From Pelodera strongyloides (taxonomy: Eukaryota; Nematoda; Chromadorea; Rhabditida; Rhabditidae), in contig JAANDG010000140.1 in the NCBI GenBank assembly GCA_036852015.1, positions 186,001 to 250,000 on the forward strand: a stretch of 64,000 nucleotides of DNA. Direction: 5' to 3'. The notes below the pieces were generated by a model. It searched no databases. It was not told where the DNA came from and saw only the letters and a program-made list of their open reading frames with translations. The position numbers and the translations under genes are program-made. This document shows positions 13,483 through 24,009 of the stretch, in pieces. The stretch's first letter is position 1. Every line of letters starts with the position of its first letter.

Positions 13483-13846
13483 TCACAGCAGCTTCATCGC
13501 ATCAATTTCACAGACACACGCTGCAGTGGTGTTGGCGCATACGGCATTTGGTTGTTCCTTGTCAAGACAAAGACAATATTCATTTCTCCATTTGTATTCC
13601 ACACCCTGAATATTGACTCATTTTTAAAAGTTATTATAGCAGAATTACAGGCTCGTTTCTAATTAAAAGAGCACCGGGTCTACGTAAATGAACAACTTCA
13701 ACCAGGTCGTAAAACTACTAATTCGCATGTCAGTCAAAAAATGTCAATTTTCATAAAAACTTACAATGGTGCATCCCAGATCAACAACAGGAGGAACCTC
13801 CCATGGCATGAAAGTGGAATTTTGCACAAATTCTGGGGACCTGTAG

Positions 13847-13878
<32 letters not shown>

Positions 13879-15781
13879 AATTTGAACGAAATTCAGATTC
13901 AGAATGGATAATTGTCCAGTGTCTTTCCAACGTTCTCAAACCGAATTTCGAAAATCGTTGATGGTACTTTTCCTTCGAATTTTTCTGTGGGGAGACCACA
14001 TGATCACAGGACAGGATCAACTGGTCTATTTCGTGCTAATTAAACAAGAATCACAAAAAATGGCCGTTCTACATGATTTTGAAATTATATATTGAAAATT
14101 CAAATAACGAATCTTTGTTATAAAGTGAAATATTTACCACCAGGTGATATTCCTGGGCACCATTTTGTATCCTCCACCAATCCAAAACTGTGCAGGACCG
14201 TTGTTCGCAGTATTCACCAGGTCTTAATCGCAAGGGTCTGGCTGACGTAAAAAAAAAGAATTTCTGAGTTTCCAAGTTTTCTGATAATGAGAAAGAAACT
14301 CGAAGTGATTATTTCCCTAAATTTGCCTATTTTGCCCAACTGGAATGCGTGCTTAGCAAAAGCAGACCCACAACCAGATACCAGAGTCAGCACCCAAAAA
14401 TAGCCTAAAACGAGTTTCTGAACATGGTTGAGACCAGAAGTATATGGAAACATTGATGAATCAATATCAAAAGCATTTTTCTATACAACACCTTATATTT
14501 CAGGCTCAGAAACTAATTTTCAATCTCAAACTGCGGTTCATTTCTGAGGCTCTTCTTTTGAAATGTCTTCCCCAATTTTGTATATTATGCGAAGAGATCA
14601 GCCATCGTTGCGCACTTTGGACTCAAGGAGATTCATCACGAAAAATGGGTATATTTTTTGTACGTGGGCCTGAGAATTTTACCTTGCAAAAACTTGTTTT
14701 CTTCTTCCGAAAACACTTGTACAGTGCGCATTCCAAGACTTGGACAGTACTGATGTCTGCATTCTGTAGCTGAAATAGCTGCGGCATTGGAAACTCCTTG
14801 GTCGTTAATTTCTGTACGCACCGCGTAGAATTTTCCACCGAGATGTCCACGATGTACGTTACCTGAAGATTTATGTTGTATTATGGCCCTGTTGAGTTAA
14901 GCGCCAGGGGGGGTGGACCTCAAAGGCTTACATCAAAATTTAGCCCACATACAATAGAGACAGCCAACATATATCATCCAACGCCAACGTAAAATGTATA
15001 ATCAATCTCTCCGTATTGTTAGCCAAATTATAAATAAATAAATGATATTAAACAATCTTTTTGAAAAAAAAAATAAAGAAAAAATTAGTAAAAGTTCTTA
15101 CTAAAGCCTTCCGACGCATTTTTGACAGTATCTTCCGACGACGGTTCATGCAAACACAGGGTGCAATTCTGCTCTTGGAATATATTGAGTTCGTAGAAAT
15201 GTGCAACTTCCGGGGGCGTTGGGCTCAGTCTAATAGTACAAGACAAATTGCCTGAAATATGCTCCGTGGGGTCCATGGGGCTAGTTTATGGGGAACGGTA
15301 ACATGGCCTTCCAAGCGTTATAAGTCTGTGTTTTCGACATTATGCCACTACGCTACGTGATTAGCTTTCCTACTCTCTTTGTTCGTTGGTCATGACTGCT
15401 GTTTTACACCAGTGGTCCATACACACATAAGGATACCTTCGTCAATGAAGATTTTAGGCAAACAAACTTCGCAATGTGCATTTGTCTTGGCTGAGTATCA
15501 TATGCAGCGAAAATTCAAACCGCCTCGGCCTTTTGTACCGTTGTTGCGAAACAACAAGTTATTTTAAACAAGAGTCGGACCCAGCTGTGCCAGAAACTAT
15601 GCTGCTATCGTACAGGCAAAGGTAAAGACAACATAAATTGCTTTTCCGTTCGGAAGACATCGCGAAATTGGCATACGACACCACATAATAAACGCACCTG
15701 CCAAGAATGGTACATCTCCTTCAATCGGTTCTGCAAGGAATAAAGACAATTAGCAGCTCCAAAATAAGGGGCAAACGCACA

Positions 15782-15844
<63 letters not shown>

Positions 15845-16253
15845 GTATTATGAAAAAAGTGAAGTCCATTAGACGTTATGGATGTCATTTAAAATCTTTA
15901 CAATCCTACCGCCAAAGTAGAATCCATAGCAGAAACTAGTTGTGTATGTGTAGGCCATGCATTGGTACGCACACGATTCGATACATAATTCTGTAGGTTG
16001 AATGCGTCCGTAGGGGTTAGGGTCGATAAGACGAAATACAAATTTGCCATCGATTAAGATTAACTAAACGAACTAAATGAAGATGACAGCATCAATCCTC
16101 CAATGTGATGTTAAAAGGCAAATGGAAGAAAGTAGCAGTAACAATAATTATAATTATAATATTTTATTGACCCATAATTATAATAATAGCTAGTTAGTAG
16201 GTAGGACCTACCGGTAATCCAAAAAGAAGAAGAAGTACATGGAAGGGATCCAT
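13483..16253 (-). CDS. X3: paralogue of X1, minus strand, 280 aa
   Basis: Eight exons on the minus strand: 16253-16212, 16063-15910, 15730-15698, 15251-15102, 14862-14683, 14222-14138, 13840-13765, 13605-13483. All phases agree and the frame ends in TGA. The signal peptide starts MDPFHVLLLLFGLP. The module ESCAYQCMAYTYTTSFCYGF is followed by exon 3 EPIEGDVPFLA. The lectin-like half contains CPSLGMRTVQVFSEEEN, FWIGGGY, STFMPWEV and CVCEIDAMKLL. Exon 5 is one codon longer than in X1 and X2, and exon 7 is of a different type (FMPW instead of YPPPW), shared with X4 and X5. So X3, X4 and X5 form one subfamily and X1 and X2 another. A (TA)n run abuts exon 7's acceptor. Intron 2 has a long ATT microsatellite (15781-15844). 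X3 is the intact partner of the damaged mirror copy X4. Confidence 0.82.
13847..13876. repeat. (TA)n microsatellite beside X3 exon 7
   Basis: A 30-bp TA run immediately upstream, in gene orientation, of the exon 7 acceptor. X4 has the counterpart at 20690-20717. Confidence 0.8.
15781..15844. repeat. (ATT)n microsatellite in X3 intron 2
   Basis: About 21 uninterrupted ATT units. Confidence 0.9.
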
Positions 16254-18083
16254 TTGCCTGATTTTCTATCGTCGTGATAGAATAAACTACATCCGATGAG
16301 CAAAGTTTCTAGTGAAATTCGAATGCCGAAACTATAAAACTTTGTACAACTAAAGTTATCACAAAAAAGGACGGCAAACGGTTCATAGTGCCCTGAAGAA
16401 CCTACGTGGAGTGGTATGGTAGTGTATGGGTAGTGTTTTCGATTACTAGCCAAAGGTCCCTGGTTCAATTCCTGCTATATATACAATTTTTTTGCAAAAC
16501 TTTTCAGCAAACTATTGAACTACTAGTTTAACAATAATGTAGGTGAACACAAAAAGGCTCATTATAGATCATTTCTATTTCGTGAATTTGGAGAATTGGT
16601 GAATTACGGTCTTCCACCATTTGTGAATTGCAAGAAAAATGCACAAGAAATGCTCATTCCCAGGTATCACTTTTTGTTATGAGCCTTTCCATGTTCATCT
16701 ACGCCTTTCTATGTTCATCTACATTGTTATTAAACTAGTATTTCAATAGTCTGCAGACAAAATACAAAAAAAAAAGTTTTGCAAAAAAAAATAGTACAAT
16801 AGCATGAATCGACGAGGCAGCTTTGTTAGTAAGCGAGAACACTACCCCTACACCACCGGACCACTAGGTGCACGTTCAAGGGAACTGTGCTTGCCTTATA
16901 CAAAAACTGTCTTTAGAAGGCAGGGAAAGTAATTCAGAATTCTACATCCTTGATCTACCTTCGTAAATAGGCCGTTTTCTAAAAACTGGAGATGCGTCCA
17001 AGTTCCAAGAGAAGCGCGACAAGTAGTCAGTAGCAACTTGATAGCAACCCGCTAGCCATGACTTTTGCAACAAATAGCCCGTTCTGGAGGCCATATTATC
17101 TCGGAATCGTTTCTTAACGTTCCGAGATGGCTCGATTAAGAGGTGCTTTCCGAGATCGATTTCCGAGCCCCCGAGCTCTCGGAATATTTCCAAAATGGAT
17201 ACTGAAAACAATGCAACAAAAGACAGAAATAAACGGCGGGAATATTTATTTTTCGATTTCGTAGCGTAAATTGACAACACACTCACTCAGCCAAATACTC
17301 TCTAATAAATACCCTGGTATTGTAAAGCCATTCCCTAGAAATAATACTTAGAATGTTATGATGGGTTTCGTTTCTCTATTATTTTCTTATCGATCTCGAT
17401 GGGTCCCGTGAGAACGAGGACCAATTCCAGCCCCCCGGTGTTGTTAAAACGGCAGATTGACCAGGGATAGCGGGGTTGCTAAGTTGCTATCTATCAAGTT
17501 GCTACTGGCTACTCGTTCCGATCCCATTAGTGAGCCCTCAGTATTCGTCGCAAACTTTTCATGGCAAAAGTTCTGTACAAAATATCTTGCTAGCTCACTC
17601 CAAATAAAGTTATGATGTATTGAAGTTTCTGTAATACGATGTTATCTCTGGAATAGTCTTTTGTGAGAATCGACCTTTGTGAGAATGTGAGAACGTCGTA
17701 ACATCCTTCGGAGTGCGCCAAAAAAAGTTATTTTTTTTTTACAGAAGTTTTCGCCATAAGGTTATCCAGAGACCGTTATCGAAAAGCGGCAACCATTTTT
17801 TTCAGTGGCGTAGTAATTTGACCTATTTTTGCATTGCTATTCTTGCGCTGAAAATAATAAAATATTTGTTTTTCTCAATGCTCAATTTGGTGTTAACGAG
17901 GGAATGTCTAGCTCAGTTTTATTCAATTTTTGGGTTGTCTATATACTTGTTGAACGCACTGTAGTTTCTGCAATTCCACTTGAAACTTTGCTGCACCTTA
18001 TAGTAGATAATCATGTAGATAATCATTTTTCTTGGCCTTCACAGGACTTTGACTGTTCAACAAAAAAAGAGAAAATCAGACAA
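16254..18083. other. Divergent intergenic region between X3 and X4
   Basis: This 1.8-kb stretch separates two start codons pointing away from each other and so must contain both promoters. Its left part matches, inverted, the upstream region of X2. The sequence AAAATCAGACAAATGG spans the X4 start and offers a CAG spliced-leader acceptor three bases before the ATG. No coding exon was found. Confidence 0.6.
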
Positions 18084-18427
18084 ATGGATCGCTTCCATGG
18101 CTCTCTTCTTCTTTTTGAATTACTGGTAGGTCCTAATTATTATTAATTAGCTACTCGTAATTTCTTATTAATGCTGCCATCCCCAATCTATAATAACATT
18201 TAGTTAATCCTAATCGATGGCAAATTCGTCTTTCATCGCGTCGACAAGAAGCCCTATGGAAGCAATCAACATACAGAATTACGTATCTCATCGTGTGCTT
18301 ACCAATGCATGGCTTACACATACACAGAGAGTTTCTGCTATGGGTTCTACTTTGGCGGTACGATTGTTTTTCAGCATAAAGAATAAAAAAGTATATAATT
18401 ATATTAATTTTGACCCAAATTGTAAGT

Positions 18428-18745
18428 CAAAAAATGAAATACAGAGTTCGCACAAACCATTTATATGGTTTTGTAGATCTTTTCATGGCGAGAATTTCTA
18501 AGAAAAAATTTGAGCTCCGAAGGAAGTTACGGCGTCTTGTAGTGCGCTCGAATGAGCTGTTTTGGTCCCAGCGTACGCCTTCAACTATACTAAACTTCGC
18601 AATTGCCTAACTTCAAGACGCCGTAACGTCCTTTGCACCTTTGGAGTACGCCCAAAATTATATTTTTTGAGAGAAATTCTCGCCATGAAAAGATCTATAT
18701 GATGATATGGATGGTTTGCACGAACTACGGATTTCATTTTTTTAC
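18428..18745. mobile_element. Palindromic element in X4 intron 2
   Basis: An imperfect palindrome: AGATCTTTTCATGGCGAGAA on the left is mirrored by TTCTCGCCATGAAAAGATCT on the right, with GTTACGGCGTCTTG mirrored near the centre. TTAA ends are not seen, so it is another family or degraded. Confidence 0.65.
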
Positions 18746-18766
18746 TTATGCAACAATGCGGCATAA

Positions 18767-19224
18767 AAATCACCTTGTTTTTATACTTTAGTTTGGTTGT
18801 ACAAAGGTAAAATTAGACAAAGAGGATAAAAAAAGTTTCTTGAATTACTCCCTAGGGAAGATATTGAGTAAAACGGGTGAGTATTGATCGATCTTCCGGT
18901 AACATGAGTAAAACAAGAAAAACTAGGGAATCTAAGAGATATGGCTGAAACACACTGTTTTTTCATTGTTTTAAGTAAAATAAACGATGAAAACTGCAGT
19001 TTATTTTGCTCAAAACAGTGTGTTTCAGCCATACCTATTAGTTTCTCTAGTTTTTCTTGTTTTACTCATGTTACCGGAAGATCGATCAATACTCACCCTT
19101 TTTACCTAATATCTCCCCTAGGGAGTAATTCAAGAATCTTTTTTTATGCTCTTTGTCTAATTTTACCTTTGTACAATCAAACTAAAGCATAAAAACAAGG
19201 TGATTTTGTAGTGAACCCATCCCT
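18767..19224. mobile_element. Palindromic element, family P5, replacing X4 exon 3
   Basis: The arms match the intact P5 copy at 33014-33494 (ATCACCTTGTTTTTATGC-like word, and AACACACTGTTTT at the centre). Both outer termini are missing: the left end starts inside the arm and the right end stops at CCCATCCCT. Immediately downstream only the last bases of X4 exon 3 remain. Confidence 0.72.
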
Positions 19225-21535
19225 GGGTACACGATTCTTGTCAGGTGCGTTTATGATGTGGTGTGAAATTCCAATTTCGAGATGTCTGCCGAAGAAAAAG
19301 CAATATATGTTAACTTTGCAATATATTATCCGATAACACACACATAAACCGCTTGGAAGGCCACGTTACCCTACTCCATAAACTAGTCAATGGTGTATAT
19401 TTCAGGCAATTTAACTTGTGCTATTAGAGTGAAGCCAACGCGCCCGGAAGTAGAACATTTCTACGAACTGGATATATTCCAAGAGCAGAATTGCACCCTG
19501 TGTTCACATGAACCAACATCGGAAGATACTGTCAAAAATGCATCGGAATGCTTTAGTAAGAACTTTTACTTATTTTTATTTTTCTAAGGGGTTCTTTAAT
19601 ATCATTTATTTATTTATAATTTTGCTAACAATAAGGAGAGATTAATGTAGTATATACCAACTAATTTTCAATGAAGATTGCTGCTTTGCCGCAGTTTTGA
19701 CTTTGAGGTCCCTCCACCCTGGCCCCTGGCGCTTCAATTCAACAGAAACGCAATTCATAATTCAAAATAAATCTTTAGATAACGTACGTCGTGGACAGTT
19801 CGGTGGAAAATTCTACGCGGTACGTACAGAAGTTAACGACCAAGGAGTTTCCGATGCCGCAAAAATTTCATCAGTAGACTGGAGACTGGACTACTGTCCA
19901 CGTCTCGGAATGCGCACCGTACAAGTGTTTTCGGAAGAAGAAAACAATTTTTTGCAAGGTTAATGGCTCAGACCCACGTACAAAACGTTTTCCCCAGTTG
20001 ATAAATCTCCCAGAGTCCAAGTACTTAAAGATGGCTGCGAAATTCTGTTTGCATACTATGCCAAATTGGGAAGTTATTTGCAAAAAAAGATCAGAGCGGC
20101 AGTTTGAGCTTGAAAATTAGTTTCTGAGCCTGCAAACACGTTTTCGGGTTCTCACTACAGTTTACAGAACAAAAAAAAAACTTTTTTTTAATTTCGCGTA
20201 TTACGCACATCCGTTTTACATATTGTGTAAGTTTTGTTGTTTCTTCCTCATTGTCAGAAAACTTGAAAACTTTTTTACGTGAGCCTTTTTTACAAAAAAT
20301 TTTACGTGAGCCTGACCCTTGCGATTAAGACCTGGTGAATACTGCAAACAACGGTCCTGCACAGTTTTGGATTGGTGGAGGCTATAAAGTGAACCCCAGG
20401 ACAGGAAGATCGTCTAGTGGTAAACATTTCACTTTATAACAAACATTCGCTATTTGAATTTGCAATATATAATTTCAATAGTCATGTAAAACTGCCATTT
20501 TTTGTGATTTTTGTTTTATTAGCACGCAATAGACCATTTGATGTTTGCATCGTGTGATAATGCACATTGATTTCCCCACAGAAAAATTCGAAGGAAAAGT
20601 ACCATCAACGATTTTCGAAATTCGGTTTGAGAACGTTGGAAAGACACTGGACAATTATCCATTCTGAATCTGAATTTCGTTCAAATTTAAATATATATAT
20701 ATATATATATATATATACTACAGGTCCCCAGAATTTGTGCAAAATTCCACTTTCATGCCATGGGAGGTTCCTCCTGTTGCTGACCTGGGATGCACCATTG
20801 TGAGTTTTTATGAAAATTGACATTGTTTGACTGACATGCGAATTTAGTAGTTTACGACAAAGTTGATCATTTACGTAGACCCGTATCCGTAGGGTAGGTG
20901 CTCTTTTAATTAGAAACGAGTATGTAATTTTGCTAAAAATAACTCTTAAAAATGAGTCAATATTCAGGGTGCCGGATACAAATGGAGAAATGAATATTGT
21001 CTTTGTCCTAAGAATAGTAAGCAAAATGGATGCGTCGACACCACTGCAGCGTGTGTCTGTGAAATTGATGCGATGAAGCTGCTGTGAACAACTAAATATG
21101 ACTAACTACGGCCGATTTTGTGAATAAATAAATGTTACCATTACTGTTCAACTAATTGAGAATTGGAAGAAAGAATGAATGAAAAGTGTAGATGTGCATA
21201 TGGAAAAGATTCACTACATTGCGATCTGCGCAAAGTACGCAGAAAAAATGGAAATCTAGTCACCTACTATACTGAAAACCTCAGAAACATTTTCATATGA
21301 TACTGTTCAATTCTAGAGTTTATTGTTATCGAGGGAATCTTGGGCGATTTCTCCTCGCCCGAGGCCCAAGACTGAAGACCGAGCAATTTGTCAGCTCAAA
21401 CTTGCCGGGCATAAAGAGATAGAGTTGCTATGTTATAAATAGTCACCGTTTTATTATTTTGTTTACTTTCTAAAAGGGCGAATAAACGTTTGGAATATAA
21501 AACTTAGTCATTAATCTCCCTCCGCACGGAGACAT

Positions 21536-22087
21536 TAGCCTGTATTCTCGGGCTGCACGGAACTTCAAAAATGGGAACATGTTCCGGGAAAATATCCGCA
21601 CGGAAATCTTCCGCTGCGGAACTGATTCCGCTCTGGATGGGTGCCAGAATGCGAATCGAACGGAAACTGTTCCATGTAGTTTAACACTTTGACTTTACCA
21701 TTAATTTTCTTTCACATTTTGAGTTTATATCATAATATTTTTTTGTTTTTATATATAACTTAACAAATTTGTTCTTTGTTTAAAGAGTTATAGCAATTTT
21801 CTAGCATATATGTGCTTAATTTTTCATTAACGAATTGTATATTTAACGAAAATTATTCTTTAAAAATAAAAATGGTGAAAGAAAAACAAATATCAAAAAT
21901 TTACAAAAGAAATAAAGTAAAAATAAACGAACGGAAAATTTCCGTCGTGATTTCCCACACAAAACCCGAAGGGAAAATTTTTGGATGGAAAAAAATTCCG
22001 TTTGGCCGAACGGAAATTTGCAGGCTACAAACTACACGGAACATGTTCCGCGACGGAAAATTTCCGTGCGCCCGAGAATACGGGCTA
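21536..22087. mobile_element. 552-bp inverted-repeat element
   Basis: Imperfect terminal inverted repeats (TAGCCTGTATTCTCGGGC against GCCCGAGAATACGGGCTA), with inner arms rich in CGGAACATGTTCC and GGAAATTTTCC words. The centre is AT-rich and non-coding. Confidence 0.7.
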
Positions 22088-22251
22088 TTATGGGGTTTTC
22101 AAGTATCCGGACAAATTTACCGTATTTTACGACTTCGCGAGACCCATGTAATTTCTCATGTCAAATATTCAATTCGGGGAAAATACGGTAAATTTTTGTA
22201 TACTTGGAAGGGAACGCACAGTTATTTTTGGCATACATGGAAACCCCATTA
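22087..22251. mobile_element. 165-bp palindromic element
   Basis: Ends ATTATGGGGTTT and AAACCCCATTA; inner arms ATTTACCGTATTTT and AAAATACGGTAAAT. It directly abuts the previous element. Confidence 0.65.
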
Positions 22252-22589
22252 GGCAACGTGGCACCCATTTATTTTCATCCCTTTCATCTTGAGGAATTCA
22301 AAATGAGAAAATCAAATATGTATACTAACAGTTGTCGGGGTCCCAGGCTCCCAGGCAGGATGAAAGGCAAGTGTACAAATACTCAAACAGACAAAATACG
22401 GGACATAATATTATAGACCGAAACAATTACAAAATAATTGCCCGTTGCGGATGCAGCGTCAATGTGTGTTTCCTCACTCGCAATTTAGCGGACATCGTAA
22501 TATACGGAAAGTGTGCGGGGCGGGCGGCAAGGTTCAAAGAAGACTCACGCCTAGGAAAAATTGCGTAACGTGTTGATGTTGTTTAAGGT

Positions 22590-23009
22590 TTAAAGGAGGA
22601 GGCTCACGAGAATGAAGTGCTCAAATTGTTTCCTTTTATCGAAGGATAATGGGTTTATCTTCCAAAAAACAAGTATTATAAGGTTCAGCGCTTTAGTTTG
22701 GAGGAATTAATTAATCTAAGAACTCGAAGTCAAATAAAATAACCTATCGTATGCAAGGTAGACTTCAAAGCTAAACATGCAAATTTACAAGTCATTTTGC
22801 AAGCCAGCACAAAATTTGCATGCCCACTATGGAAATCTACTATTTTTTACGATCCAAAATTTTTATAGACTTCATAGTCTTATATTGATTTACTCCTTCC
22901 AATTAAAAGTCTTTGCTTTGTAAAGCATGTCTTTCGGAATTTAATACCATCATCTTTCGATAAAAGGAAACTATTTGAGCATTTCATTCTCGTGAGCCTC
23001 CTCCTTTAA
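22590..23009. mobile_element. TTAA palindromic element, family P1
   Basis: Second copy of P1. Its left arm is more diverged from its right arm than in the 1007 copy, and that same variant left arm is shared with the copy at 28855, so two subtypes exist. Confidence 0.78.
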
Positions 23010-23190
23010 GGCCCATTTCAGGTAACCCCTAGTGTAGACGACTCCGTCTGATTCTCTGCGTCTTATAAAGTAGGATGCAATACTTTTCCAATTCCCAGGT
23101 GCAACATTCATACAGTAACCAGCAGTTTACCATAGCCCTCGACAGCCGGAAATCTATCGCACTTGTCACGCCCATTCGCGCTGATTGGCC

Positions 23191-23353
23191 AATAATGGGG
23201 TTTCCCTTGTTTCCAAGTATGGGGAAAATGTACAGTATATTGGAACTACACTAGAACACTTTTTTTATTTTTCATATTATATATGCAGGTTTCGTGCAGA
23301 AATACGGTAGTACTGACAGAATCACTCCGAATTGAAACTCGGAAACCCCATAA
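23191..23353. mobile_element. 163-bp palindromic element with the same termini
   Basis: Begins ATAATGGGGTTTCC and ends GGAAACCCCATAA. The interior differs from the copy at 22087, with ACTACACTAGAACAC near the centre. Confidence 0.55.
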
Positions 23354-24009
23354 TGCATTTGCCACGCCCAATACAAAAAATACGTGAATTGACGTGAGAA
23401 TTGCAATAGATTCCTGGCTATGGCTGGCTATTTTAAACGGGAGTAATCAATGTCAACGTCATATATAGAAAAATGTGAAAGAGAGTGGGGTAATTAGTAT
23501 GTTAGGCTTATAGGTTTTCTCGTTGGAATTGGCCTTACTAAATGCATGCAGATTACTGTACTGAACTGGCTATCATGGTCGTCTTATACGTCCCATAATC
23601 TTGCTTGTCCCATATTGGGCTCACTTCGTGTGGCTGATGACAACAGAGGAAGTTGAAATGTCGGGTGAATTTGGTATCTGAGCAAGAAGTTGAAATTTAG
23701 TTTGACACTACCATGGTCACAACAGGGAGGGACGGATCAAAAGCACCAAAACCCACACATTTGGAAGCCTGGGACCCACATAACACATAGCTCATACGTT
23801 TTGCTTTCTTTACGGTAACAGGTTCACGGACCTTTTCGCCAATCTACAGTTTTGACGGCTCAAAGCGTCTGTGTTTGAATGTGTCACCGTCTCACGTATC
23901 TTGTTATATCTTATGTATTGCCGTAGATAGCAACGGGAAGATTCACACAATCAGCTTTCTAGGCTATTGCAGGGTTTTATATGTTTATCGAAAAGAGAAA
24001 ATCAGACAA

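Larger units (their letters stand above)
18084..21087 (+). pseudogene. X4: paralogue of X3 with exon 3 lost beside a transposon and a shifted exon 6
   Basis: Recognisable exons: 18084-18125, 18204-18357, 19406-19555, 19779-19958, about 20330-20439, 20724-20799, 20968-21087. The signal peptide (MDRFHGSLLLFELL) and the three-Cys module are intact. Exon 3 (33 nt in the other copies) is reduced to a tail near 19232-19244, ending in a good GT donor but with no acceptor, directly downstream of a palindromic element ending at 19224. Exons 2 and 4 are both phase 1, so skipping exon 3 would keep the frame and delete 11 residues. Exon 6 differs in length by 4 nt at its 3' end, and its natural donor (GTAAAC at 20440) is out of phase with exon 7; a weak alternative GTCTAG donor at 20432 would restore it. 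Exons 7 and 8 are clean and end in CVCEIDAMKLL. It is probably a recent pseudogene, but a shortened product cannot be excluded. Confidence 0.7.
21088..24009. other. Intergenic region between X4 and X5, mostly mobile elements
   Basis: It contains an inverted-repeat element (21536-22087), an abutting short palindrome (22087-22251), a TTAA palindrome (22590-23009) and another short palindrome (23191-23353). Near 21333-21400 a stretch resembles the body of the SINE family seen elsewhere. Open frames at 21.8-22.5 kb lie inside repeats. The last 150 bp before 24010 resemble the sequence before X4 and are the likely X5 promoter. Confidence 0.6.

Noticed and set aside
21812..22252. 146-codon open frame between X4 and X5
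   Set aside because: It spans the right arm of one inverted-repeat element and the neighbouring palindrome.
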